NCBI GenBank assembly: GCA_046703545.1 | Contig: JBJKSX010000003.1 | Location: forward strand, 1 to 64,000 | Origin: JAJZOM01 sp046703545 | GTDB lineage: Archaea; Thermoplasmatota; Thermoplasmata; Thermoplasmatales; Thermoplasmataceae | Direction of reading: 5' to 3' | DNA length: 64,000 nt | Shown here: positions 34,652 to 42,459 of the stretch, piece by piece | Position numbering within the stretch: the stretch's first letter is position 1 | How the letters are laid out: every line of letters starts with the position of its first letter | Notes under the pieces: model-generated | Databases searched by the model: none | The model's input: the letters and a program-made list of their open reading frames with translations, nothing else | What the model was told of the DNA's origin: nothing | Made by a program: the position numbers and the translations under genes

Positions 34652-36539
34652 TTACCAACACCTCCGTTACTTTGTTAGTTTTGCCTTCAATAATATCCTT
34701 TGTTGTTTTCAAAATTTCATCCTCCGTCATATGCCTGCCATTATATTTCAGGATATTGTGCCTGATCTCGATGCCAGTGTTCTGTTCAATCACAGTTGCA
34801 GCCTGAGCAATGAAATTGCTCTCAACATTGATCACAAGCTTAGCGTTGTTGAGAACCTTCTTCACAAATTCCCTTGGGAATGGCTCGAACATCTTTAGAT
34901 ACAGCAGATTTGCGGTGATTCCCTCTTCTTTCAAGTCGTCTATGACATCGAGGATTGGCCCTTTCTGGCTCCCCCAGGTGACAAAGGTAACTTCTGTTTC
35001 CTTCTCTCCAATGAGTTCAGCCATGTCTTCAGGCGGTATCTCCGAAACAAGGGTCTCAAGCTTCTTGAATCTCTTCCTCATCTGCATGTCCCTGACCACT
35101 GGGTCCTCCGTGACATGCCCAACTTCATCATGCTCATCGCCCGTCATCCAGAATACATCATTTCCAAGGTATCCGAATTCCGAAATGCCGCTTTCAGTGT
35201 CGAGGCTGTATCTCTTGAAATTGAGCCTGGTTTCGGAAGGCCTCTGGCCCTGGTGAACCTTGACCTTCTTTGTGTCAATTACAGGTATGAAGTCTGTCGT
35301 GTTTGCGAGGTTCTTGTCTATGAGGTGGATAACTGGCAGTTGGTACCTGTGTGCATACTGCAGTGCCTTCATCGAGTCGTATATGCACTCTTCAACATCG
35401 CCAGAGGATAGGACAATTCTCGGGAACTCTCCGTGCCCTGTGTTCAATGCGAACATCAGGTCGGACTGCCCGTTTCTTGTGGGAAGTCCTGTGCTTGGGC
35501 CTCCCCTCATGTACACTGTGACCACCACGGGCACCTCATCCATTCCAGCAAAGGATATTCCTTCTGCCATGAGTGAGAATCCCGGGCCGCTTGTTGCCGT
35601 GGAAGAGATCGAACCAGTTGCAGCTGCGCCCTGGGCCATTGTTATGGCTGAGATCTCGTCTTCTGTCTGGACCACCACAACTCCCCCTTCCTTGAGCCTT
35701 TTCTTTTCTCCGTCAATCAAATGAAGCACTTCGTGCTCCTCCATGATGGAGCTTTCATCACTGGCCGGTGTGATGGGATAGTAGGTCTGGAATCTCAGTC
35801 CACCCATCAGTTTTCCAATTGCTGCACCGTCGTTTCCGGTAAGAAGGAACCTGTTCACTTTGGGGAGAACTTTCAGTGTCTTTCCAAGGAATCCATGCTC
35901 CTCTGCGTACTTGTAGGCAGAGGCTACAACCGCAACGTTTCCGTCCACAACTTTGGGCTTGCTTGCGAAAACCTGCCTGATTGCTTCTTCGGCAAATTTC
36001 TGCTCAAGTCCTGCTATGCAAAGTGTAAAGGCTGATCCAAGTGTGTTGAAGTACCTTTTTGCAGGGCCATCCGAGATTGCGCTTGTCACAACATCCCCGA
36101 ACGGAATTGCAACCGGGATTCCTCCCTTCTGCTTTGCCAGTTCAATTGCTCCTTTGACGGTGTTGGGAAGGTTGGCATCATCGAGGATCTGCTTGATTCT
36201 CTTTGAGGTGTCCCTCATAATTAGTCTGGCCTGGGAAAGTTCAGACGATTCAAAACTTGAATCATAAATTATCTTGGTGCCTTCCCCAATGTCTTCCATG
36301 TGCTCGAAAATAGTGTCGGGATCAAGTGCAACTAGAATATCTGCCGGGTATTTCAGAGAGCGTGGGCGCTCTTCCTTGACCCTCAAGTGGTTGTAACTGT
36401 GTCTCCCCTTTATGTTGGAGTGGTATTCCCTGACTCCAAAAACATTATATCCTGCTTCTGCAAAGGCCCGGTTGATCATGTTGGAAGAGGTATCTATGCC
36501 TCCTCCCTGCGGGCCGCCGATTGTTAAGCTTAGGTCCAT
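34641..36539 (-). CDS. 2-oxoacid:ferredoxin oxidoreductase, fused gamma-alpha subunit
   Basis: The 632-residue subunit joins the gamma domain (MDLSLTIGGPQGGGIDTSS to about 190) and the alpha domain, which starts around 230 with the YPITPASDES motif typical of the two-subunit crenarchaeal/Thermoplasma enzyme. The C-terminal domain ends near VTEVLVNGA. It functions in the citric acid cycle or pyruvate oxidation. The promoter is not strongly marked, but an A/T-rich aattaaaataattta lies at about 36570 on the proper side. Confidence 0.93.
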   Translation of the reverse strand: MDLSLTIGGPQGGGIDTSSNMINRAFAEAGYNVFGVREYHSNIKGRHSYNHLRVKEERPRSLKYPADILVALDPDTIFEHMEDIGEGTKIIYDSSFESSELSQARLIMRDTSKRIKQILDDANLPNTVKGAIELAKQKGGIPVAIPFGDVVTSAISDGPAKRYFNTLGSAFTLCIAGLEQKFAEEAIRQVFASKPKVVDGNVAVVASAYKYAEEHGFLGKTLKVLPKVNRFLLTGNDGAAIGKLMGGLRFQTYYPITPASDESSIMEEHEVLHLIDGEKKRLKEGGVVVVQTEDEISAITMAQGAAATGSISSTATSGPGFSLMAEGISFAGMDEVPVVVTVYMRGGPSTGLPTRNGQSDLMFALNTGHGEFPRIVLSSGDVEECIYDSMKALQYAHRYQLPVIHLIDKNLANTTDFIPVIDTKKVKVHQGQRPSETRLNFKRYSLDTESGISEFGYLGNDVFWMTGDEHDEVGHVTEDPVVRDMQMRKRFKKLETLVSEIPPEDMAELIGEKETEVTFVTWGSQKGPILDVIDDLKEEGITANLLYLKMFEPFPREFVKKVLNNAKLVINVESNFIAQAATVIEQNTGIEIRHNILKYNGRHMTEDEILKTTKDIIEGKTNKVTEVLVNGA

Positions 36540-36647
36540 AGGGTTATCTGGTTAGGATGTTTAACCAATTAAAATAATTTATTGGAATCTGTGGCTCTCG
36601 GATCGAAATCTTTCACTTCATTTATCAATTCTTTCAACTTAATATAT

Positions 36648-37403
36648 TCAGATTTGGGCAAGATCAGGCTCAAGTGATCTCCTCGCCCCAATAATTATGA
36701 GTATGGGTGCCAGCAGCAAAAGGATGGACAGGCCAGTTATAACCTCCAGAAATGTGCACAGTATCCCCGCAATCATTCCGTAATATATGAGGGGCTGCCT
36801 AAGAATCCTGGAAGATCTGTTCAGGGCAAGCAGCAGTCCTATTGTGCCTATGATCCCAAACAGTCCTGCGAAGCCAGCCATTGCCAGGAAAAGTGTGTAC
36901 TGGGAGGCAAGTGCCATGATATTGGCGCTGTTTGCAAGCCCATTAACAATATTGTCCAGTGTGGATGGGAAAGGGAATATGGAAGCTAGCCCAATTACAA
37001 GAAGCAGGTTTGCGACTCCTAGAATGAAAACCAGAAGTGAAGGGTAGTGCAGGGATCTGAGCTTCCTGGCCGGAGCTGTCATGAAAGCTCCAAGGCACAA
37101 TGCAGACACTGAAGCCATTGCAATTGAGGCCATGGCCGCAATGGACTGTGCATTCACCAGGTTTCCTGCACCCATGAAGCTCATAACAGATTCAACTGTT
37201 GACAGGACAACCGATATGGCGTAAAGGACTGAGGATAGAACCAGGGCCCGGGATAGCTGCACCATCTCAGCCACGGGCTCAACTTCCGGTACGCCTTCTG
37301 TAGTGCTGGAAGTAAATTCTATTCGATGCTTACATGATGGGCAGTAGTAATCATCCTCGCCAATCTGGTACCCACAGTTTGGGCAAATGTTATGGGTTTC
37401 CAC
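36648..37403 (-). CDS. Zinc-ribbon membrane protein, unknown function
   Basis: The 251-residue protein starts with a zinc ribbon CPNCG...CPSC (residues 7-25), then a short acidic linker and five transmembrane helices (around 50-240), ending with GARRSLEPDLAQI. Similar zinc-ribbon/transmembrane proteins are common in archaea without a known role. Compare the protein at 26989, where the ribbon is at the other end. Confidence 0.8.
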   Translation of the reverse strand: METHNICPNCGYQIGEDDYYCPSCKHRIEFTSSTTEGVPEVEPVAEMVQLSRALVLSSVLYAISVVLSTVESVMSFMGAGNLVNAQSIAAMASIAMASVSALCLGAFMTAPARKLRSLHYPSLLVFILGVANLLLVIGLASIFPFPSTLDNIVNGLANSANIMALASQYTLFLAMAGFAGLFGIIGTIGLLLALNRSSRILRQPLIYYGMIAGILCTFLEVITGLSILLLLAPILIIIGARRSLEPDLAQI

Positions 37404-37740
37404 TAAACCCTCTATGAATATTAGACATAATTACATGACGGTCTTTTCAAGTAAAAGTGGACAAATGCATAAGGTCACTTGTAAGCAACAACAATTCCAG
37501 GTTCTACAATCTCTTCTCAAGCCTCTTTTTCTCAGCAGTCCCTTTGAAAGCCGTTGCTTTTGATAAGGTGGAACACTTAATCGAGATCTACAGCATTCCC
37601 TTACGCGAGGAGTGTTCGCCCCACATCTTTCAGTTTACCGGAATCCTCCCAAAAAAACGGCCGTGGATTCAAATCCATCGTCTGTTTTGGCCGTGCATTT
37701 CAACCGCCAATCTTTTTTAACAATTTCTAACTCAGGGATT
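37404..37740. other. 337-base intergenic stretch with a hairpin
   Basis: No credible gene. It holds an inverted repeat, acggcc (37657-37662) and ggccgt (37689-37694), enclosing tggat-tcaa-atcca (about 37664-37677). The inner part resembles a tRNA T-arm but no cloverleaf can be built around it on either strand. A TATA-like ttttttaacaa (about 37713-37723) serves the next gene. Confidence 0.38.
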
Positions 37741-38034
37741 GTGTACAAAATATATCTGCTCAGGAAGAGCAACAGGTCAGTGGTGGACAGGATGCTGGCC
37801 GATGACATCATTGGAAGGCAGGCGGTCACACAGAAGGATGCTGCTGCTTTCGGCCTTGACAGTGACAAGATTGTGGTTATGTATGAAGGCAGCGAAGAGG
37901 GCCACGACAGGTTAAAAGAACTCTTCGAGGAAGATCTTGTTTCCCTTGAACCTGAAAAGTCAGAAGAAGTTTACGCCAAGATAAAGGAAGAAGAATCCCA
38001 GGCTGAAGATGGAATGGGCTTTCTTTTCGGATAG
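37741..38034 (+). CDS. Small acidic protein of unknown function
   Basis: About 97 residues from GTG at 37741. The frame is open much further upstream, but the N-terminal extension lacks coding character and a TATA-like sequence sits about 20-28 bases before the GTG. It begins MYKIYLLRKSNRSVVDRM and has an alpha/beta N-terminal half (IVVMYEGSEEGHDRL) and a strongly acidic C-terminus (EEESQAEDGMGFLFG). I do not recognise it. It is followed eight bases later by the UPF0200 kinase, so the two are probably co-transcribed. Confidence 0.72.
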   Translation: MYKIYLLRKSNRSVVDRMLADDIIGRQAVTQKDAAAFGLDSDKIVVMYEGSEEGHDRLKELFEEDLVSLEPEKSEEVYAKIKEEESQAEDGMGFLFG

Positions 38035-38042
38035 GAATTCAG

Positions 38043-38573
38043 ATGATCATAATCACTGGCATGCCCGGATCCGGCAAAGATGAGTTCGTCAGGGTGGCAA
38101 AGAAACGGGGGTTCATTGATGTCCACATGGGGGATACCGTGAAGGCTTTCGCTTCAAAAAGTGGGATTCCGGTAACTGACAGGGATATCGGTGCCTTCGC
38201 AACCGGCGAGCGCAAGAAACACGGAATGGACATATGGGCGAAAAGGACCGGTGAAAACATAATGGACCCGGAAAAGACTGTGGTCGATGGCCTGAGAAAC
38301 ACCGAGGAACTGCATTACTTCCGTGATCATTTCCCGGACGTTATTGTTGTCGCAATCTACACCAACAGGGAAGAAAGGCTCAGGCGCATTCTCAGAAGGA
38401 GCAGACCTGATGATGTGCGCAATGAAGTGGAACTGGAAAGCAGGGATGACAGGGAGCTTGGATGGGGAATCGGCAGAACCATATCTCTGGCCGACAGGAT
38501 GATCATCAACGACAAGACACTGGAAGAATTCAAGGCAAAGGTCGGGGCATTCCTGGATGAGATACTTCAATAG
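38043..38573 (+). CDS. UPF0200 family nucleotide kinase-like protein
   Basis: The 176-residue P-loop protein has Walker A GMPGSGKDE (6-14), then a HMGDTVKAFA segment, RTGENIMDPEKTVVDGLRN and a basic lid region RLRRILRRSRPDD. It belongs to the archaeal UPF0200/dephospho-CoA-kinase-like group; it may phosphorylate a nucleotide or CoA precursor, but no activity is certain. It shares an operon with the 97-residue protein. Its last seven bases overlap the 3' end of purQ. Confidence 0.86.
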   Translation: MIIITGMPGSGKDEFVRVAKKRGFIDVHMGDTVKAFASKSGIPVTDRDIGAFATGERKKHGMDIWAKRTGENIMDPEKTVVDGLRNTEELHYFRDHFPDVIVVAIYTNREERLRRILRRSRPDDVRNEVELESRDDRELGWGIGRTISLADRMIINDKTLEEFKAKVGAFLDEILQ

Positions 38574-39355
38574 CCCTTTTTTAGAATATAGTTTTTAATG
38601 GACTTGAAGAATATCTCGCCTATTGCGGTTTCACCGAATTTCTTCTTATCTTCTTTGCGATAACGGTAAAACATTCTCTCAGGGTGGGGCATAAGCCCTA
38701 TTACATTTCCCTGCTGGTTGGAAATTGCTGCAATGTCAAAGTCTGACCCGTTGGGATTCCATGGATAACCACCATAGTTCCCCTTTTCATCACTGTAACG
38801 AAAAAGGATCTGGCCTTGGTCAATCAGCTTTTCAAGATTCTTTTCCTTGTTGTGTACCTGGATTTTGCCCTCTGCATGCGCCACCGGCACAAGGTACGGC
38901 TTTCCAGCCTCGAATGATTCTGAGAAAATCTTGTTTTCGGCAGTTCTGGCCATGTACGTGTTCCTGCACTCATACCTGTTTGAAGTGTTCTGCCCGAGGA
39001 CAACTTCCCTCTGGCTGTTGTCATGCCAACCCGGCAGAAAACCAAGTTCGCAAAGGGCCTGGAATCCGTTGCACACGCCCACCACCGGCTTGCCTGAATC
39101 AACAAAAGCCTTCAGTTCAGGCAGGGAAGAATGGGCAATCCGGTATGCATAAATCACTCCTGCCCTGATGTAGTCGCCCGCTGAAAACCCGCCGGGAAGA
39201 AATATTGAAGAAAAATCTTCCAGGCTGACCCTCTTCTTCTGGAGCTCATTAACGTGGACGTAACGCGGGTTCAGGCCAACCCTCTTGAAGGACTGGAAAG
39301 CTTCATGCTCATTATTCGTACCTTCCATACGTATAATGGCTACACTTCGCGTCAC
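38567..39355 (-). CDS. purQ: Phosphoribosylformylglycinamidine synthase subunit PurQ
   Basis: The 262-residue glutamine amidotransferase provides ammonia to PurL in purine synthesis. It begins MTRSVAIIRMEGTNNEHEAF, with FLPGGFSAGDYIRAG (52-66), nucleophile C95 in GVCNGFQAL, and a C-terminal GLMPHPERM with the catalytic His and Glu. Start GTG at 39355. The rpl40e gene lies 12 bases upstream on the same strand, so they are probably co-transcribed. Confidence 0.94.
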   Translation of the reverse strand: MTRSVAIIRMEGTNNEHEAFQSFKRVGLNPRYVHVNELQKKRVSLEDFSSIFLPGGFSAGDYIRAGVIYAYRIAHSSLPELKAFVDSGKPVVGVCNGFQALCELGFLPGWHDNSQREVVLGQNTSNRYECRNTYMARTAENKIFSESFEAGKPYLVPVAHAEGKIQVHNKEKNLEKLIDQGQILFRYSDEKGNYGGYPWNPNGSDFDIAAISNQQGNVIGLMPHPERMFYRYRKEDKKKFGETAIGEIFFKSIKNYILKKGY

Positions 39356-39367
39356 GTCTGTTTCCGT

Positions 39368-39517
39368 TTACTGACCGCCTCTTCTCTCTTTGGCCTTGGG
39401 GCGAAGTTCGGATGAGCCGCACTTTCTGCACTTTGTCGCGTGTGGGGAGTTCCTAGCGTCACATTTCATGCAAATTTTCTTGTTAAGTCTTCTTTCAACT
39501 GCTTCTGGAAATGCCAT
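39368..39517 (-). CDS. rpl40e: Ribosomal protein L40e (eL40)
   Basis: A 49-residue protein from ATG (39517) to TAA (39370-39368). It has the zinc-binding arrangement C-x2-C ... C-x2-C (CMKC at 16-19, CRKC at 30-33), the start MAFPEAVERRLNKKI, and a basic tail, matching the ubiquitin-free archaeal L40e. It is below the length threshold of simple frame searches. It is followed by purQ. Confidence 0.93.
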   Translation of the reverse strand: MAFPEAVERRLNKKICMKCDARNSPHATKCRKCGSSELRPKAKERRGGQ

Positions 39518-39582
39518 AGTAAACCTACCGTTACCTTAATCAAATAACAGCGCAGTTATTGGTATTGACTATATGAACCTAC

Positions 39583-41151
39583 TCATAATATGCGGGGGAC
39601 AATGACCTGCCACAAAAGCAGGATTAGAACAACTGTGCTTGCAATATTCATCAGCGCCTTCAGGTTTCTTTCCTCCCTGAGGAACTTGTAGCGCTCCTTT
39701 TTGCTCATTATGATGAGTGAGTCCCTGAAGAACTGTCCGCCGTCAAATATCAGGAAGGGCAGAGCATTGGTTATGCCCAGCAGGAAATCAATCCAGAATA
39801 GCCAGTAAGCAATATTCACAAGGCCCCAGAACAGCGGGGCGGAAAATGGAACAGTAAAGAGAGAAGCAAGGCCCGCTGGGACAGGGTAAAGGTACACAAA
39901 TGGAAGTGCAATGAAAGCGAGGCCCCCTGACCAGGGTGCAGTGAAAACAGACTGTCCTGATATGAGGTATTGCAGCGATGTCAGGTTGTTGCCAAGCATG
40001 CCGGCATAAACAAGGTTCACTCCAAGAAAACTCTCATTCTTGTAGGCCGGATTGTTCTGGCCGGGGTAATTCTTGGCGTAATAGTCGTATTTTGACATTG
40101 TGGGAAGTATGGTGGTGTTCTTGGTGCTCACGAGTTGCCCGGACACAATGCTGAATTGTTCTGTTACCAGGGTTATATTGGTTCCAGGGGCAGTTTTGTC
40201 CAGAACTCCCGCAAGTGTGGTATCATTGTAGACGGTTTTTCCGTTTATCGAGAGTATAATCGACCCCTGCTGGAGTCCATAATCCGACGCCGGAGTGCCA
40301 GAAGTGATTGTATCAATGGTCACTCCTGCAGGCAAAAGGTACACGCTGGTGGTATTGCCATTGTAGACCGTCACATTGTAGAGTTGCCCGGGATTGAGCT
40401 GTGAAGTGAGCAGGAGATTGCTAATCCCCCCTCCCGAGTAATTTCCAAAGGCGATAACCTCCTGCCCTGTTGATATATAGTGTGAGGCTGCTGAACCATC
40501 AGTTGTGTATTGAACATAGGCCCCGTTGTGCGTTGGTGTGGCTGCTGGGACCAGTACGAAGGCCACAAGGATCAGGGTGATTATGGCAATGACAATGTTT
40601 ATGCCTGGCCCGGAGGCAATGAGCCTTCTACGGTGGACCGGATCAGCCTTCTCCACTTCCTCTTCGTCAGGCTCAACGAAAGCGCCAATGGGAATAATGA
40701 AAAAAAGTGCCCCTACTGATTTTACCTTGATTCCATGCTTCCTTGCAACTATGCCATGGAACACTTCATGGATAACAACTGCAATGATTAGGGAGGCAGT
40801 GCCATATCCTATTGGAATTGCGGGATTCAGCCCGGGAAATGCCACCAGCAGGTTAAGCGAGGGGGCGTTTGAAGGGGTTATGAAAAGAGACAGGTAGGGG
40901 CCATAACCGAGCATGAATAGGGCAAGGATGGCGCTGATTATGACAATCACAACCGACACTTTGCCGAAGACTATTCCCGGAAACCTGTTGGCGATGCGGT
41001 CAAGAATCTTCCGGTTCTTGACAAGCTTGACCATCAGAAATGGACCATAGCCTTGAAAATTCTTGGTTTTGGAAAGCCTTGGGGACAGGGCGAGTATTGC
41101 TATTACCCACAGGAAAATTAGCAGAATTACAAGTTCTAGAGTCCAATTCAC
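39583..41151 (-). CDS. Site-2-protease-family membrane metalloprotease (M50) with PDZ domain
   Basis: The 522-residue membrane protease has HEVFHG at 128-133 (zinc ligands), a PDZ-like insert (around 285-315, LQQGSIILSINGKTV) and a C-terminal NALPFLIFDGGQFFRD, the second zinc motif. About six to seven transmembrane helices. S2P proteases release membrane-bound regulators or clear signal-peptide remnants. The extracellular domain between the two zinc motifs is Asn/Thr-rich. Start GTG at 41151 with TATA-like sequence (actatttag) 20-30 bases upstream on the minus strand. Confidence 0.91.
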   Translation of the reverse strand: MNWTLELVILLIFLWVIAILALSPRLSKTKNFQGYGPFLMVKLVKNRKILDRIANRFPGIVFGKVSVVIVIISAILALFMLGYGPYLSLFITPSNAPSLNLLVAFPGLNPAIPIGYGTASLIIAVVIHEVFHGIVARKHGIKVKSVGALFFIIPIGAFVEPDEEEVEKADPVHRRRLIASGPGINIVIAIITLILVAFVLVPAATPTHNGAYVQYTTDGSAASHYISTGQEVIAFGNYSGGGISNLLLTSQLNPGQLYNVTVYNGNTTSVYLLPAGVTIDTITSGTPASDYGLQQGSIILSINGKTVYNDTTLAGVLDKTAPGTNITLVTEQFSIVSGQLVSTKNTTILPTMSKYDYYAKNYPGQNNPAYKNESFLGVNLVYAGMLGNNLTSLQYLISGQSVFTAPWSGGLAFIALPFVYLYPVPAGLASLFTVPFSAPLFWGLVNIAYWLFWIDFLLGITNALPFLIFDGGQFFRDSLIIMSKKERYKFLREERNLKALMNIASTVVLILLLWQVIVPRIL

Positions 41152-41301
41152 AATTGGGTTAAGCCATACAATACTAAATAGTTACACACTTAAGAACGTG
41201 TTCGTTGAATGCTGAAACAGAATGGGAAGAAATTGTTCTATTGCCGATGCTGAAAAATTGCCCACAAAAAACTTTTATACTCATGTTAACAATGGTAATC
41301 C

Positions 41302-42459
41302 ATGAAGGTAACAATATCTCACATTAAAGCCGATATTGGAAGTTTGCCAGGCCATACCACGGTTTATGGGCCCGTGGTTGACGAAGTCAAGAAGTATGTG
41401 GAAGAGCACGGTTCCTCGATACTTTCTGATTTCCGCATAAGCAGTGTTGGAGACGACATCCAGATCACAATGATTCACCAGAAGGGCACTGACAGCCCGG
41501 AGATACACGAGCTTGCATGGAATGCCTTCAAGGCAGGAACCGACTTGGCCAAGGAAGTAGGGCTCTATGGTGCAGGACAGGACCTCCTTAAGGACTCATT
41601 CTCCGGGAATATCAAAGGAATGGGGCCTGGAGTGGCTGAGATGGAGATCACTCCAAGAAAGTCAGAGCCATTCATCATATACATGATGGACAAGACCGAG
41701 CCTGGTGCTTTCAATTACCCAATCTTCAAGATGTTCGCAGACCCGTATAATTCCCCGGGGCTTGTAATAGACGCAAACATGCACGATGGCTTCATCTTTG
41801 AGATATGGGATATAGTGGAGGCAAAGAAGATATACCTGCCAGCCCCTGAAAAGATGTATGACATCATGGGAATGATCGGTTCAAAGGGAAGGTATGTCAT
41901 AAAGAGAGTCCACACAAGGCCGGAGCATGAAAAGCTGCCTGACGAAAATGTGGCAGTAATCACAACAGACAAGCTATCCTTCATTGCCGGAGAATACGTA
42001 GGAAAGGATGACCCGGCCGGAATTGTGAGGATACAGTCAGGACTTCCAGCAGCAGGGGAATCCCTCGAGGCATTCTCGCACCCATACATGGTTTCTGGGT
42101 GGATGAGAGGTTCATTCAACGGACCATTGATGCCCGTTGGAATGAAGGACGCGAAGATGACGAGATTTGACGGGCCCCCAAGGGTTGTGGGGCTTGGTTT
42201 TGTACTGAAGGATGGCAAGCTGGCTGGCCCTGTTGATGTGTTTGACGACCCTGCCTTTGACGGTGCCAGGAAGACTGCGATCAAGGTTGTGGACTATCTT
42301 AGGAGAATGGGCCCATTCGAGCCGCACAGGGTTCCGGAAGAGGACATGGAATACACAACACTACCAAGAGTCCTTGAAAAATATAAGGGTCTGTTTGAGC
42401 CCGTAAATGAAATGAAGAAGAAAACAGCAGCCAAAGTGCAGACTAAGGATGTTGACTAA
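41302..42459 (+). CDS. fbp: Bifunctional fructose-1,6-bisphosphate aldolase/phosphatase
   Basis: The 385-residue archaeal type V enzyme catalyses both aldol condensation of triose phosphates and dephosphorylation of fructose-1,6-bisphosphate, favouring gluconeogenesis. It begins MKVTISHIKADIGSLPGH with the metal-binding DIGS, and has VGDDIQITMIHQKG, MGPGVAEMEI and the C-terminal KRVHTRPEHE / FDGPPRVVGLGF segments. The length is standard. TATA-like acttttata at 41270-41278 fits a leaderless ATG at 41302. Its 3' end overlaps the convergent iron-sulfur gene by 17 bases. Confidence 0.95.
   Translation: MKVTISHIKADIGSLPGHTTVYGPVVDEVKKYVEEHGSSILSDFRISSVGDDIQITMIHQKGTDSPEIHELAWNAFKAGTDLAKEVGLYGAGQDLLKDSFSGNIKGMGPGVAEMEITPRKSEPFIIYMMDKTEPGAFNYPIFKMFADPYNSPGLVIDANMHDGFIFEIWDIVEAKKIYLPAPEKMYDIMGMIGSKGRYVIKRVHTRPEHEKLPDENVAVITTDKLSFIAGEYVGKDDPAGIVRIQSGLPAAGESLEAFSHPYMVSGWMRGSFNGPLMPVGMKDAKMTRFDGPPRVVGLGFVLKDGKLAGPVDVFDDPAFDGARKTAIKVVDYLRRMGPFEPHRVPEEDMEYTTLPRVLEKYKGLFEPVNEMKKKTAAKVQTKDVD

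Noticed and set aside
37657..37694. tRNA-like ggattcaaatcc segment
   Set aside because: It looks like a T-arm, but no acceptor, D or anticodon arms can be built on either strand; it is a simple hairpin.
37457..37720. 87-codon frame on the plus strand
   Set aside because: Composition is unlike a protein, it has no promoter or ribosome site, and it overlaps the hairpin and promoter of the next gene.
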